A stretch of DNA of 64,000 bases from Cephalotrichum gorgonifer (GCA_900312665.1 ONZQ02000014.1:1023924-1087923), one strand, 5' to 3'. Shown: positions 21,719 through 32,778, counted from the stretch's first letter. A program made the numbers and translations. The notes: generated by a model from the sequence alone, not told the origin.

Positions 21719-23871
21719 GTAGGCGAAAGGAAGCCCATCCCCGAAGGCTAGACTGCGTCCGGATTGGAATCCGCCCACAGAGTGTCCACAGCCAACCCAA
21801 TAGATCGGTCCGCCCATTCTATTCTCAAGCTTCGCCAAGACCTGGCCATTTTGGGGCGGGGAATCGCGGCGAGATCATTTTGGGCTTCGTTCGGTCTGCG
21901 GTTCCTTGTACCAGAACGCCGGCCGCCAAGCTAGGGGGCAAACCCAAGCCCGAATCCACCCCAGCCCCAACCTCCCGTCTGGTGTGGAGCATCCATATGA
22001 TTCATTCCGTCCGCCAATGCTTAAACTTGCGTTTCCGCGTATCGCCTGTATTCCCCGTCTTCAACCTATTGTTCACCATTGAATAGCAATATCGTGACCG
22101 GCACGGTGGTCTGCATTCCGGGGCGGTCTCTGGCGGGCGTTCATTTGCTGGTCCAAGCGCATCACATCGGGAAGGGCGCACAGGCTTTTATCCCATTCTG
22201 GATAGTGCCACCCGGAGAAGTACTTGTATGGAGTATTAATAAGTACAAGCAGGTGCATGACCACTAGTGTATTTATATTTGTATTTCCCTTCCGTTGAGC
22301 TTGGCGGTCGAGGCTGCCTCCTTCGCCTCAGGAGGAGGGGGGGAGGCAAGGGTGATTTCGCAGCTGCCAGAGCCCAATCAAGCATGCTTCCTCGCATGGA
22401 CAAGCTCTCCCACGGATGTTCCGGGGACCGTAGGCATCACTCACTGGCTTCGCTTCGCCTGACTGGCAGCGTCGATCCTCCTGGTCGGACGGACGCACTT
22501 GGGAGTAGTTTCCGGTAGCGGGGTTGAGGTGGCGGGGTCGGTCGAGCTAATGGCGGGGCCTTAGTAGCCCCTTATGGACACTTGTGGGGTACTCGTACGC
22601 GGACCGACACCAAGGTCGAATGGGCGAGGACCCTTTGGAAATCCGATTTGTCGCTCTTGGGGTCTTCCCAGGAGTATTAGCGCGAGCGAGTTACTTAGGC
22701 ACTGTGCGGCTGAGTGTGTCTTTTTCTTTCTTCTCCTTTCTTTTCATCGAACGAACAAACATTAGCTTCGGATTTCGGTAGATCGTACGTACTCGTGTTG
22801 GCACTCACGCACGAGCTCGAGTAGGACAAAGAATTCTCTCTCTCGCGTTCAAGCAGGCAAGAAGATGGAGACGGAGCACAGTTCTGCATCTGGCCTGTGG
22901 TTCTGCCGTGCCTTGCAGAAGGTCTGTTGTGGGGGGGCGGAAATACAGGGTACCTACCCTTGTCCAATATCCCGGCTCGCTGAACCGGATCGCGCGATGT
23001 ACCCCCGACCCAAAACAATATGCCTGTCATTGGCTTGACTGGCCATCTTTGGTCAAGCGTGGTGCGCCTTTGAGGGGTCTTGGCGGGTCTTCTCCCATGA
23101 GGATGGGCCAAGTCGCAGGTCTCCTCGGTACAACTGACGAACGTGCGTGCTTGTACTACAGGGTAGTCGTTCCACAGTAGAAGTACGTACTCTCTCAAAG
23201 GCGGGCCTGGTTGCGAGTAAGATTCCATCTACCCCTGGGCGGGTTCGAGAACAGGGGGATTCAGGGGCGTTGCAACGTAATAATCTTGCTGGATACGACC
23301 CCTGCTAGTCGGGGGAGCTCAGGGGGGCCGCCGATTTTTTCCTCCTTCTTTTCTTCTCCTGGGGACATCGAGGGCGGCAATTCAAAACAGGCGAAGGTTG
23401 ACGGACCCCACCCTTAGGTTCTTCTTCCATTTGCCAGCAACTTGATATTGTGGTGTTTGTACAAGTATTATTCCCTTACTCCGTAGTGTGCTTTTTGTCC
23501 CTACCAACATCTCTCCCTTGGTTTGCGCCAAGCGAACGCAGGGCAGGTGCCCTCTTACACGTACGAGTACGAGGAATGGAGGAAGGGGTGTCCTCTCTTG
23601 GCCCAGCGCGCCTTCCTTGCCATTGACAACCGCATTACACCACGCGAGCGGTGCCAAGGCCAATACTGGCAGGTACTCCGTAGGTACGGGAAATCGAATT
23701 GTAATGTGGTTGGAGGAGTGGCGACTGGATGCACCTTCCGCGTCTGGAGACGGACGGACTCACTCGCGGGGTAGTTGTGGTAACGACGAAGATGGGCAGG
23801 AGCCACAGGGAGGCAGACTCCCTTTGGGTACTCCATACAATTACTGAAGTATCGTACCCTCACTCGTTCAA

Positions 23872-23897
23872 GTACGAGTATTATGTCGTACTCGTAC
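23872..23897. repeat. Perfect hairpin built from the TACTCGTAC word
   Basis: GTACGAGTA at 23872-23880 and TACTCGTAC at 23889-23897 are exact reverse complements around an 8-nt loop. Confidence 0.75.
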
Positions 23898-24833
23898 ATG
23901 TGGGGCTAGTGGTGCACATCACTTCCATTGTTCATGTTGGAAAGTGCCAATTGTCACTCGGTGCTTTTTTCGAGGGAGTTGGAGCTTAGCGGGGATTCTC
24001 GTGAAGACTGGACCGACGATCATCACCTGGTCAAGGCTTCTCGAATCAATCGGGGACGTCCATTGGAGATCCATCCAAGCATTCAGGGGGGCACGGAGCA
24101 CAGAAGCACAGGCCCGAAGTCTCCTTCCTCCGACTGCAACAGCGATCCTTGTAAGTAATAAGTAGTATCTTGCCCCTTGACAAAGCTCCGCAAGCCCAAA
24201 AAAATCAGATGCCCAGGTTTTCTCATCGGATTACCGACCTCCTCCCCCGGGCCGAGCGTGAAGAGTTTTGTGCATAGTAGACCCAGATCCAGACCTAGAC
24301 CCATGCCTATTACTCGTGGACCCGGACACGGTCCCAAACTCGGGCCCTTGGACGTTGCGTTCGAAGTTACTCGTACCATCTTGGTGGAAGCTTAGGCTGC
24401 CCCTCTAATCTCCCCGCCATCCTCTTCCCCTCCTCTGCTCCGACCTGCCTTTGCTCCGCTCTCCACACCCTGTACTTGTATTACTCGTTTTTGTATGAGT
24501 ACTCCGAGTGTCCATGCGTACTCATTCGTCCCCATCTTAAGAGCGCCAACACCGGTACGAGCACAAGTACTTTCTACCTTCTACCTTCTCCCCAGTGTGG
24601 GCTTGGTCTGTTCTCCTCGTTCTGAACTTAATGAACCGTATCCCTCAACACCCAAAACTGTTCTTGTGTTGTCCGGATCCGTCCGTCAATTGTGTGTACT
24701 TGTACCAGATAGGGACATTACATTGGACACTTGCATGTGCTTTTAGCGTCTTGCCTGATCGTCTAGGTCCTCTTTCCCCCCCACCACAGCGTCTAGCACT
24801 AGCTCTATCCAACGAGTATTAGAGCTTGGTGGT

Positions 24834-24849
24834 CTGTGTGTGTGTGTGG
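24834..24849. repeat. TG dinucleotide repeat
   Basis: A short run of about seven TG units within the gene-poor block. Confidence 0.7.
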
Positions 24850-25678
24850 GCTCCAAATAACGAGGGAACTAGTTCCCTTCTTCTTACGAGTCCATCTCGA
24901 TTATCGTCTTGTTCTGGCTCCTCGACGACACCTCGATCCCCGGCTCCTCACTTCCTTTTCGGAGCTTGCTCTCGCTTCCCGCATTCTCGGAAACAATACG
25001 ACGTAGCTTTGTCCAGCTTCCTCCATCACCCGTGTCTCGCTTCCCGACCTTTCGCCACACTGAATCGAATAATACCGATCGCCGCCCGAACCATCCCGCC
25101 AGCCAGCTTGAACCTTCCCAAGCCATTCGCCCAACCGAACGATTTCACAATTCCTCCCTTTTTTCTCCCTCTGTCCCCATACGGAGAACCGTCTTGCGGA
25201 TCCAAACGGACTCCATTGGAGGCTCAAGACACCTTTAAGAGTATAAGCAGCCATCTTAGAGTCTCCTCCCAGCCCTGAACATCAAGCGCTCTCGAGCTCC
25301 ACCTGATAGCGAATAAGAGGGCCGCGACGACCGGGATCTCGTTCACTAACGAAGGAGTAGCCCGATAACTTATATTCGACTTTTTTTTTTCTGCTCGAAA
25401 GCTCCGAACGTGTAACCGCGCTTGTCGAAGACTTTAGCATTATTCGGTTCTGCGACTACGATTCTTTCTTACCATTTATAACATTCGACCCATCGCACGG
25501 AGAATCGTTTGTCTGCTTTGAACAAACCTGACCTAGGAGATCGTGGAATTTGTGGCTAGTGACTTAGACGCAATTCATTGTCACCGGTGAACCGGACCTC
25601 CCCCGCGAAGTCAGACGTAAAGTAAGGTATCCACCTCCGGATCAGCAAGCAGCTGCCCAGCCTATCTACCCAGCCGCC

Positions 25679-27701
25679 ATGGGTCTTTTCCACAGGAAGA
25701 AGCCGCAAAAGGATGCGCAACCGCCCGTCAAGCCCTCCCTCTCGAACGCAAGTCTGGACTCCGCGGCCAGCCTCGGCAACCGCGCATCCGGCGGCAGCAC
25801 CAACCCCTCGACTCCGATGTCGCCCTTCTCACCCGTCAACATGCCCAAGATAGACATGCCTCGCCCTCCCGACCCCCAGCTCGACCCCGTCGGGTACCTG
25901 CGGAGTCTGGGCGCCGTCCGTGAGAGGAGCTCTATTGTGACGGAAAAGGCGCTGCGGAATGAGCTGAGGCACTTCGAGGTTGACATGAACAAGTTCCCCG
26001 ATGTGGTGACTTTCGTGGCCCGCATAATCAAAGTAGGTGCTTGCGAGCCATACCCCTCGGAACTCTCTTATCATACTTCACAGCTTACGGTGAAAGCCTG
26101 AATATACGGTGAAACTGTTGCTAACTCCCCTTTTTCTTCTTTCCAGCGAGACTACGACGCACCCTTCACTAGCATACCTGCCCACGGCCGCCACCAGCAC
26201 TTCTGCGTCGGCGGGCGAGACCGCGTCGCTGCGCTACTCTCCACGTTCCCCGAGGACGTGGATAACTCGGAGAAGTGCCGGCGGATGATCGACCTATACC
26301 TCATCAGCGTGCTATTAGATGCCGGCGCGGGGACCGAGTGGAGTTACAAGAGCCGAGAAAACAACCGCGTGTACCGAAGGTCAGAGGGAATAGCGGTTGC
26401 ATCCTTGGAGTTGTTCAAGCAGGTGAGCTTTGATTTTTCCTCAGGGGGTGGTGGCCTTGTCGTGGTTGTGCAGCGTAGCAAGCGACGATGAGCGTAGGGG
26501 GAATTCGCCGACTGACATATTTCACTTAGGGACTTTTCTCCGGGAACCCGAAAAACAAGTTCCAGGTTGACAAGGAGGGTCTGAGGCAGATAACGGCGGA
26601 AAAGCTGGCAGATGGGCTACAGTCGGGACCCGGAAACGTCATGTCCGGGATTGAAGGTCGGACAGCTCTGCTCCTCAGGCTAGCGGAGGCTTTGGAGGAG
26701 AAGAAGGAGTACTTCGGGCAGAATGGGCGGCCTGGTAACATGATTGGTATGTTCACCCAATCCCGCATCCCTTTTTACACCTGGTTGTGAGATCAAAACT
26801 AACATTTCCTGTAAAGAGCACTTGCTCTCCCACCCCTCGACACAAGCAACTTCAATGCCGATAGTCCCACTCCCAGTTCTCTGGAACGTCCTCATGGACG
26901 GATTAACCTCCATCTGGCCAGCCTCCCGCACAACCATCAACGGCGTACCTCTGGGCGACGCCTGGCCCTGCCAGTCTCTCCCGCGACCGTCGCCGGGGCT
27001 CAATGACCCCGCCCTCTCCCCGTTCCCGCAAACGCCGCAGACCTCGCCCGCCCTCTGGGAGTCCATCCTCCCCTTCCACAAGTTGACGCAGTGGCTCTGC
27101 TACAGCCTCATGCATCCCATGCAGTCCCTCCTCCGCATCCACTTTGCCGGCACGGAGATGCTGACTGGCCTGCCCGAGTACCGCAACGGCGGGCTGTTCA
27201 TCGACCTCGGGGTCCTGACGCTCAAGGACGCCGACCTGGAGCGGGGCCTGGCGAACTATTCGGAGCACTTCAGGCTCTCGGGTGCCAAGGGCGTCGAGGT
27301 GGCGCCCATGTTCCAGCCTAGCGATGATGTCGTGGTGGAATGGAGGGGCGTCACCGTCGGGTTCCTCGATCTGCTGCGGACGGAAGTTAATAAGAAGTTG
27401 AAGAATGAGCTTAATGGGAATGAGCTGTCGCTACCTCAGCTGTTAGAGGCGGGAAGCTGGAAGGTGAGCTTTTGTTTTCTCTTCTCCCCCACCCCCCCCT
27501 TTCCCCCTGGGAGTATCTACTCGTATCCACCCCTTCCTACCTCTCTCTCTTTTGCACACTACTGCTTTCACTTCCCGATTGGAATGAGGCCGAATACTAA
27601 TATAACGCGTTCTGTAGGGAGGCCGCGAGATTGCCGAGGTCAGCAGGCCGAACACGAAGGAGCCGCCTATCTTGATTGATAGCGATGGGACGGTCTTCTA
27701 A
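25679..27701 (+). CDS. urc4: Uracil catabolism protein 4 (DUF1688)
   Basis: Member of the DUF1688/Urc4 (Urg3) family, required for the URC route of uracil breakdown in fungi; its exact reaction is unsettled. Five exons, 25679-26032, 26147-26422, 26530-26746, 26817-27463 and 27618-27701, give 525 aa with all phases agreeing. Family-like stretches are DPVGYLRSLGAVRERS, HFCVGGRDRVAAL, LLDAGAGTEWSYKS, the RRSEGIAVASLELF segment, GRPGNMI, PLPVLWNVLMDGLTSIWP, LPEYRNGGLFIDLGVL and VEWRGVTVGFLD. The last exon ends GGREIAEVSRPNTKEPPILI then SDGTVF, the typical C-terminus. The first 60 or so residues are Ser/Pro-rich and probably disordered. No other URC gene lies in this window. Confidence 0.9.
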
Positions 27702-27886
27702 GGATATCCCTTTTCCCCTTTTATTTTCCCCCAAAGAAAGGGGACCGCCATGATGATGAAACTTTCTTCTTCTATTACTATTTACTACTTTCACTTGACC
27801 ACAAACTAGTTTTCTTAGTTTCGCTGTACAAGTTTATGGGTTTCAGTTTCCCAATCGGCGTGTTCCTTGGGACCCCAGACCCGAAC

Positions 27887-28072
27887 ATGAAATTTATGAA
27901 AAGAGCAATCTTGTTCTTTATGGTTACGAATATTTTCACCCTTTTGTTATTACTGGTTTCGACCCCGTGCTACTCATCCAAGGATCACCCAAGTGACGTT
28001 CTTTTCACTGACTTCGAGAACCCGACTCTCCATGTTTCTCATGACAACGAGAATGGTGGTTGTACTTCGTAG
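27887..28072 (+). CDS. Possible very small secreted peptide
   Basis: A 61-codon frame (78 codons from an upstream ATG at 27836) begins MKFMKRAILFFMVTNIF, with a basic start and a long hydrophobic core ending near PCYS. This matches a signal peptide or single membrane helix. The remaining 30 or so residues are acidic and end in GGCTS. It lies between two converging 3' ends, so it could equally be chance within 3' untranslated DNA. No family recognised. Confidence 0.2.
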   Translation: MKFMKRAILFFMVTNIFTLLLLLVSTPCYSSKDHPSDVLFTDFENPTLHVSHDNENGGCTS

Positions 28073-28171
28073 AATGTGTGTATATGGCTACTAAACCGAC
28101 CTGTCTATGCCGCCAGTCTTTAGATCTAACGTACACTATCGTCCCCATATCTTATGCTTCCTAGCTATACA

Positions 28172-28189
28172 AGTACCGTCCTCGGTACT
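28172..28189. repeat. Small perfect hairpin
   Basis: AGTACCG and CGGTACT flank TCCT between the converging urc4 and oxa1 genes. It may lie in the oxa1 3' untranslated region. Confidence 0.55.
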
Positions 28190-28260
28190 GTAAAGTGGAG
28201 CGATATTACATGTTATGCTTTACAAGAAGAGAAACCCCCGAGCTCCGACGAGGTAGCCTT

Positions 28261-29851
28261 TCACGGCCTCCGCTTCATCCGAGGGCTCTTCTCCTGCGCG
28301 GCTAGCCGCTCCCTCTGTGACTCATAATACTGGGCCTGCAGCTTCGCCTCATCCCCCGCCTTCTTCGTCTCCTTCTTCGCCTTGCTCGCCGTCTCCATCT
28401 TCGTCCCCGCCAGCTGCTGAGTGTCGTTCATCGCCTTCTTTATCTCCTCAAAGAAGGACCGCTTCGGGCCCGTCTCGACGACGGCGGCGGGGTCGGGGAG
28501 GGCTGTGAGGCCTAACATTCGGCGGCAGCTGGGCTGGAACATGAGGTAGGTCTGGACGAGACCAGTGGTGCTAGCGGTGACGAAGTACCACTGGAGGCCG
28601 GCGGGCATAAAGCTAGTGACCATGAATCCGAGTGGCCCAAGGACATAGGTCATCATCTTCATCACACGTCGTTGTTGTTCGGTTCCGTGGCGGTTCGTGA
28701 TCTACTCTTGCGTTAGCCCATCGTTCACCCCCAACGTGAAGGGTCCGTAGAGAATTGGTGACATACCCTCATAGTTGCCAGCATGGCGAGAGGTCCGACC
28801 ATGGGGAGGATGAACCACGGGTCGGGAATGGTCAAGTCCGTGAACCACAGCATACCACCAGTCTCCAGCGAAGGGACGGGCAAATCAGACATGGCCCTCA
28901 GGATCCGGAACATGCCGAAGCCGATCGGAATTTGCAACATGTTGATCAAGGGCATGAACTTCTTGACACGGTACTTCTCCTCGTAGCTCTTCATCGCAAG
29001 AACGGCCGCCTGCCTACCTACGGTGTCACCCTTCACCCGGGATGAAGTCAGTGTGTCCATGGCAGCCTGGTACCCGGGCTCCGACTGCTTGAGAATGTTG
29101 AGCCGCGTGGTGTGCTCCTGGCCCAACATGATGGGCTTCCAGAGGAGAGCGCGGACGCCTATGCTCATGGCGAGGATGGTGCCCCACCACGGGAGGCCTG
29201 AGTACACGTGGAGGTGCTCGAACGCCCACTGGAGCATGCTGGTCGTGCCCCAGCCGAACTCTATTCCCAGGGTGTGTAGGTAGCCGATCTTCTCGGGGAT
29301 GGCGGAGATGGAGCCGTACTTGTCGAGGTCGGACGTGATGATCTGGGAGAGATCCGTGCCGACGACGTCGGGGCTGACGGATGATGTGGCGGCCGGGTCC
29401 GTGATGGCGGCGGCTGTCGCGGCGGGTTCGGCGGCCGCAGGTGCGGGTGCGGGTGCGGGTGCGGGTGCAGCGGCTTCGGTTACGGGTTCAGCGGGTGCCT
29501 CGGCCGGCTTCTTGGAGTCGGAGCCCCAGCCCCAGAGAGAGAGCGCCCGGCTACCCGATGGGACCTGGCTGATCGCGATGGGGCCGGCAATCGTGCCACT
29601 TCTTAGCCGGCTTAGCGGCGATGCCATCGTGAGCTGGGCATGCCTTGCGCGCCCGAGCCGACTCGTCGCGTAGCCTCGGGTGGAAATCTAGAATCTACAG
29701 GTGAGTTTTCGTTCGGTCCGCCCCAAGTGTATACCCGTTTTCGCGGACCGGATTCGCGATTCCGAGGGGACGGACGTACCAATTGGCCGGTTAGTGACTT
29801 GCCGTTGGCCGCGGAGGCCGCGGAGCGGATTACTCCCCTGCTCGGAAGCAT
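28261..29851 (-). CDS. oxa1: Mitochondrial inner-membrane insertase Oxa1
   Basis: YidC/Oxa1/Alb3 insertase that places mitochondrially made and some imported proteins into the inner membrane. Exons 29851-29735, 29687-28767 and 28701-28261 give 492 aa. I start at 29851 because MLPSRGVIRSAASAANGKSL is a basic presequence. The first intron (29688-29734, only 47 bp) joins it in phase to ISTRGYATSRLGRARHAQL. An ATG at 29627 would make a shorter protein lacking that presequence. An Ala/Pro repeat linker follows, then the membrane domain (PWWGTILAMSIGVRALLWKP, INMLQIPIGFGMFRIL, PWFILPMVGPLAML, GPLGFMVTSFMPAGLQWYFV). The tail is basic and coiled-coil-like, as in the ribosome-binding tail of Oxa1. CACGTG palindromes lie about 105 bp upstream. 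Confidence 0.92.
29440..29470 (-). repeat. Hexamer repeat coding Ala-Pro in oxa1
   Basis: GTGCGG repeats about five times on the plus strand and encodes alternating Ala-Pro in the linker of Oxa1. Confidence 0.7.
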
Positions 29852-29944
29852 TATGGCGAAGGTCTATGGGATTGGGGAGAGTGTCTAAGGTCGTCGCGAT
29901 ATGCTCATCTACACGCTCGAATACTGGGTCAAGGTTTTGGATCG

Positions 29945-29967
29945 CCAAAATTTTGGATCACGTGATC
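29945..29967. promoter_or_regulatory. Twin palindromes with CACGTG upstream of oxa1
   Basis: CCAAAATTTTGG (29945-29956) overlaps by one base GATCACGTGATC (29956-29967), both perfect 12-bp palindromes. The second contains TCACGTGA, the core bound by Cbf1-like bHLH factors in fungi. The distance to the oxa1 start is about 105 bp. Function inferred from position and core motif. Confidence 0.55.
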
Positions 29968-30472
29968 GAATTATTAAGTCTTGGCATGTGGGGTGGATGG
30001 ATGGGACGTGCAGGGGTAGAGCCATTGAAAGAGCACTACGGAAGCATTAAAATCATGGGTTCGGCTCGATGCATCACAGACCCAATAAGTACTTGGTTCT
30101 AGGCATATAATGATAGGGCCAGCTTCACCACGTAGTAATTGGATTGTTATTAAATCCCCTGGCAGCTTCGAGGTACATCTTACCCCTGCCGACGCAGGAT
30201 ATGTTTTGTGTGTGCCTCATATCCAAGGCAGCAACCAGGAAGCTCGTCGACTATGGAGCTTTGATGCATGTCAAGACTGTCCCTCTGCTCCGCTGCATCA
30301 TCTTAGAAGCCCAAGTCCAGAACGTGTCTATATCGAATTCAATATGCTATCGTAACATTCCTCTGACTGCGCCGTGGTTCCAGCCCTAGTCCCAAATTGT
30401 CGGGTAAAGCTCCCTTATGCACATAGCCCAACCCAACCCGTCCATTCAACGCCACTACTGGAGTATATGCGG
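29968..30472. other. Intergenic, oxa1 upstream / mim1 3' side
   Basis: About 0.5 kb with no motif-bearing frame; it should hold the rest of the oxa1 promoter and the mim1 3' end. Confidence 0.4.
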
Positions 30473-30945
30473 CTAGTCCATACTCGTCAGGCGAGACAGG
30501 TCGGACCTGCGAAGGCGTGGCTCCGAGATCTCGACGCCCGGGCCGATGGGGTGGGCTCGCCTCCGGGTAAGGGGGAAGACCTAGTCGAACTGTCAGCACT
30601 GGTCTCGATTGGAAGGAAGTATCGATCCATCGGAAACAAGGCAAGATACGGAATGGGGATATGCGCCCAGCATACCTTGGTGCCTCCCCAGCCTAGCCGG
30701 AACGCAGCCTCGTGGGCGAATAGCTCGCCGAAGCCGAGCATCATGCCGTTGACGAAGGGGAGCAGCAGGTTGATGGCGGTGCCGCGTATTATGGACCAGA
30801 TCGTCGGCGGCTGGTATAGTATGACGGGCGAGGACGATGATGGGGGCGACGTCGAGAGGTCCTCCGCGGCGGAGTAGCGTTCGCTGTCTGTGTGGATCGT
30901 GATGCCGGACTCGGCGAGAGTGTTGGACGGTTCGGGGGCAGCCAT
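30473..30945 (-). CDS. mim1: Mitochondrial outer-membrane import protein Mim1
   Basis: Helps insert helical proteins into the mitochondrial outer membrane and assemble the TOM complex. Exons 30945-30676 and 30580-30473 give 125 aa. The single helix spans roughly residues 50-76, within TIWSIIRGTAINLLLPFVNG followed by MMLGFGELFAHEAAFRLGWG, a strongly conserved Mim1 signature with small-residue packing motifs. The second exon continues in phase as VFPLTRRRAHPIGPGVEI, the basic C-terminal segment seen in filamentous fungal homologues. The N-terminal 45 residues are polar and Ser/Pro-rich. It is divergent from the Shp1 gene and sits next to oxa1. Confidence 0.9.
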
Positions 30946-31385
30946 GGTAGCAACCGGGCGCAGCCGCGCGACCTCTTATTTCCGGTTATATGTTAATGGG
31001 TATGCTGAAATGGAGCCCTGGCGTCCGGAATTCGGCTGCGATCCTGTGTTGTGGCTTTGTGTTGGTTGATGATCTGGGCAGCGGAGAGCCCGGTCGCGGT
31101 GAGGAATGGGCCTGAGGCGATGTCAGTGGTTGAGTGATTATGTAATAGGAAATCCCCACCAGAGCTCCATCTTGCTTGGATCAGATTCCATGCCAACCGA
31201 GGGGCAATGCGGGACGTCACTTCCAGGTTGCCTTAAAGCTGCTACACGCGTACCTTCCTCCCCACCTCCAATCCAACCAACTTACAATTCAAAGCTTCTC
31301 CTCATTTCAACAACGTTGACATTTTTTTTCTTCTCGTCCTCTCACATTTGTTAACGCGGAGCCTTTACCAACCTCGAGAACAATT
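30946..31385. promoter_or_regulatory. Divergent promoter region mim1 / shp1
   Basis: This 440-bp head-to-head spacer should hold both promoters. The shp1 side is pyrimidine-rich, with a long T run near 31320, as is common before fungal transcription starts. Confidence 0.4.
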
Positions 31386-32778
31386 ATGGCGCCTACCGAC
31401 GACGAGAAGCTGGCGCAGCTGCAAGCTGTAACGGGCGCTTCAGTCAAAGCCGTTCGTGACACTTCCTTCGCACCTTGTCGTTTTAGAGCTTGGCATTTTT
31501 TTTAGCGGTTTCTAACTTTACTCCTCTGAGAACAGGCAAGGGAATACCTCCAAGCGTTTAATGGGGATGTGGAAGCTGCCGCCCAAGCTCTACTCGCCGA
31601 GTCTGATGTTGAGGATGATGAGGCCGCTAATGAGGCCGGACCGTCGACAGCAGTACCCGATAGCTACACCGGACCTCGAACTCTCGACGGTAGGCCCGCA
31701 CCGGAGGATCCCTCGAGGAGGCCTAAGAAGCCAGCACAGAAGCACCAGCCTAGAAGGGGCGTCGCCACACTGTCGTCTCTAGGCTCCGGCGGGCACGCCC
31801 ACGGGTCCGACGATGGCGACGACGAAGACGAGGACTCGCGGGACAGAGGGGATCTATTTGCCGGTGGCGAGAAGAGTGGCCTCGCAGTTAAGGACCCGTC
31901 CAAGGGTGGCGAGAGGGGGGAGGGGTCGCGCGGCATTATTAACGACATTCTCGCCAAGGCAAGAGAGTAAGCAACTAATCCGCGAACCTGTACTTCGTAG
32001 TGCCTATACTAACGGAAGACAAAAAAAAAGGCAAGCCAGGACGGCTGCCGAGGATGCGGACGAACAGCCGCCGACTCGAAGCTGGGGTGGCGGCCACACG
32101 CTCGGCGGTGACGGAGTGGAAAGCCGGCGAGTCGTCGACCCGAACGCCGCAGCCGGTCTCTCGCATGCGCAGGCGAACGCGGAGCCCCAGGACCGCACCA
32201 TCCACATCTGGCACGACGGGTTCAGCTTTGATGACGGGCCGCTGTACCGCTTCGACGACCCGGCGAACCAGGAGACGCTTCGCCTCATTAGGAGCGGTCG
32301 CGCGCCCCTCCACTTGATGAACGTGCGGCTCGACCAACCCGTTAACGCTCACATCTCCCAGCACGACGAGCCATGGAAGCAGCTCCCCAAGATCTACAGG
32401 CCGTTCGGCAGCGAGGGCAGGAGGCTAGGCAGCCCCGTCCCGGGCGCCGCCACCAGCGCACCGCCGCCGGCTCCGACTTCTCAACCCGCCGCGGCCTCGG
32501 GCTCGGGCGCTCCGGATACGGGAGCTGATGCGACGCTGCCGACTATTTCTCTGCGGGTACAGCTCCCCGATGGGACGAGGCTACCCGCGCGGTTCAACAC
32601 TACGCAGACAGTTGGGGATATCTACGACTTTGTCACGAGGGCGCATCCCGCGACACGGACCCGTCCGTTTGTCGTGGCTACGACCTTCCCTACCAAGGAT
32701 CATAGCGAGCGCGGGCTGGTGCTTGGGCAGATGCCGGAGTTCAAGAAGGGAGGGGTGGCGGTGGTGAAGTGGACCTGA
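31386..32778 (+). CDS. shp1: UBX-domain Cdc48 adaptor Shp1 / p47
   Basis: Adaptor that links Cdc48/p97 to ubiquitinated or membrane-fusion substrates. Exons 31386-31451, 31536-31966 and 32031-32778 give 414 aa. An N-terminal UBA-like domain (about residues 5-45) crosses the first intron as TGASVKAAREYLQAFNGDVE. A polar acidic linker follows. The SEP domain covers about residues 190-265 (IHIWHDGFSFDDGPLYRFDD). A Pro/Ala linker precedes a C-terminal UBX domain (about 325-414) with LRVQLPDGTRLPARFN and VVATTFPTKD. The first intron uses the rare donor GTTCGT, the same variant as one intron of the GH51 gene. Confidence 0.93.

Larger units (their letters stand above)
18737..25678. other. Seven-kilobase gene-poor block
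   Basis: Nearly 7 kb without any frame I can tie to a family. Base composition is not strongly AT-rich, so heavy RIP is not evident. It holds several perfect hairpins (19684, 20049, 23872), repeated TACTCGTAC-like words, two TACTCCGTA words, a TG repeat near 24834, and CT-rich sequence from about 24400 that may belong to the urc4 leader. Two longer open frames (19787-20329 minus, 180 codons; 22695-23228 minus, 177 codons) show no signal peptide, domain or conserved motif and are most likely chance. Confidence 0.5.
27702..28260. other. Convergent intergenic region urc4 / oxa1
   Basis: About 0.56 kb. It holds a short frame with a signal-peptide-like start at 27887 and a small hairpin at 28172-28189, both listed separately. 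Confidence 0.4.

Noticed and set aside
22695..23228. A 177-codon minus-strand frame
   Set aside because: Low-complexity Ser/Arg-rich sequence without motif; likely chance.
24826..25278. A 150-codon plus-strand frame upstream of urc4
   Set aside because: Pro/Ser-rich translation of CT-rich leader DNA, starting in a TG repeat.
18737..25678. RIP-degraded transposon island
   Set aside because: Composition is not strongly AT-rich and no terminal repeats or transposase, integrase or reverse-transcriptase motifs were seen.
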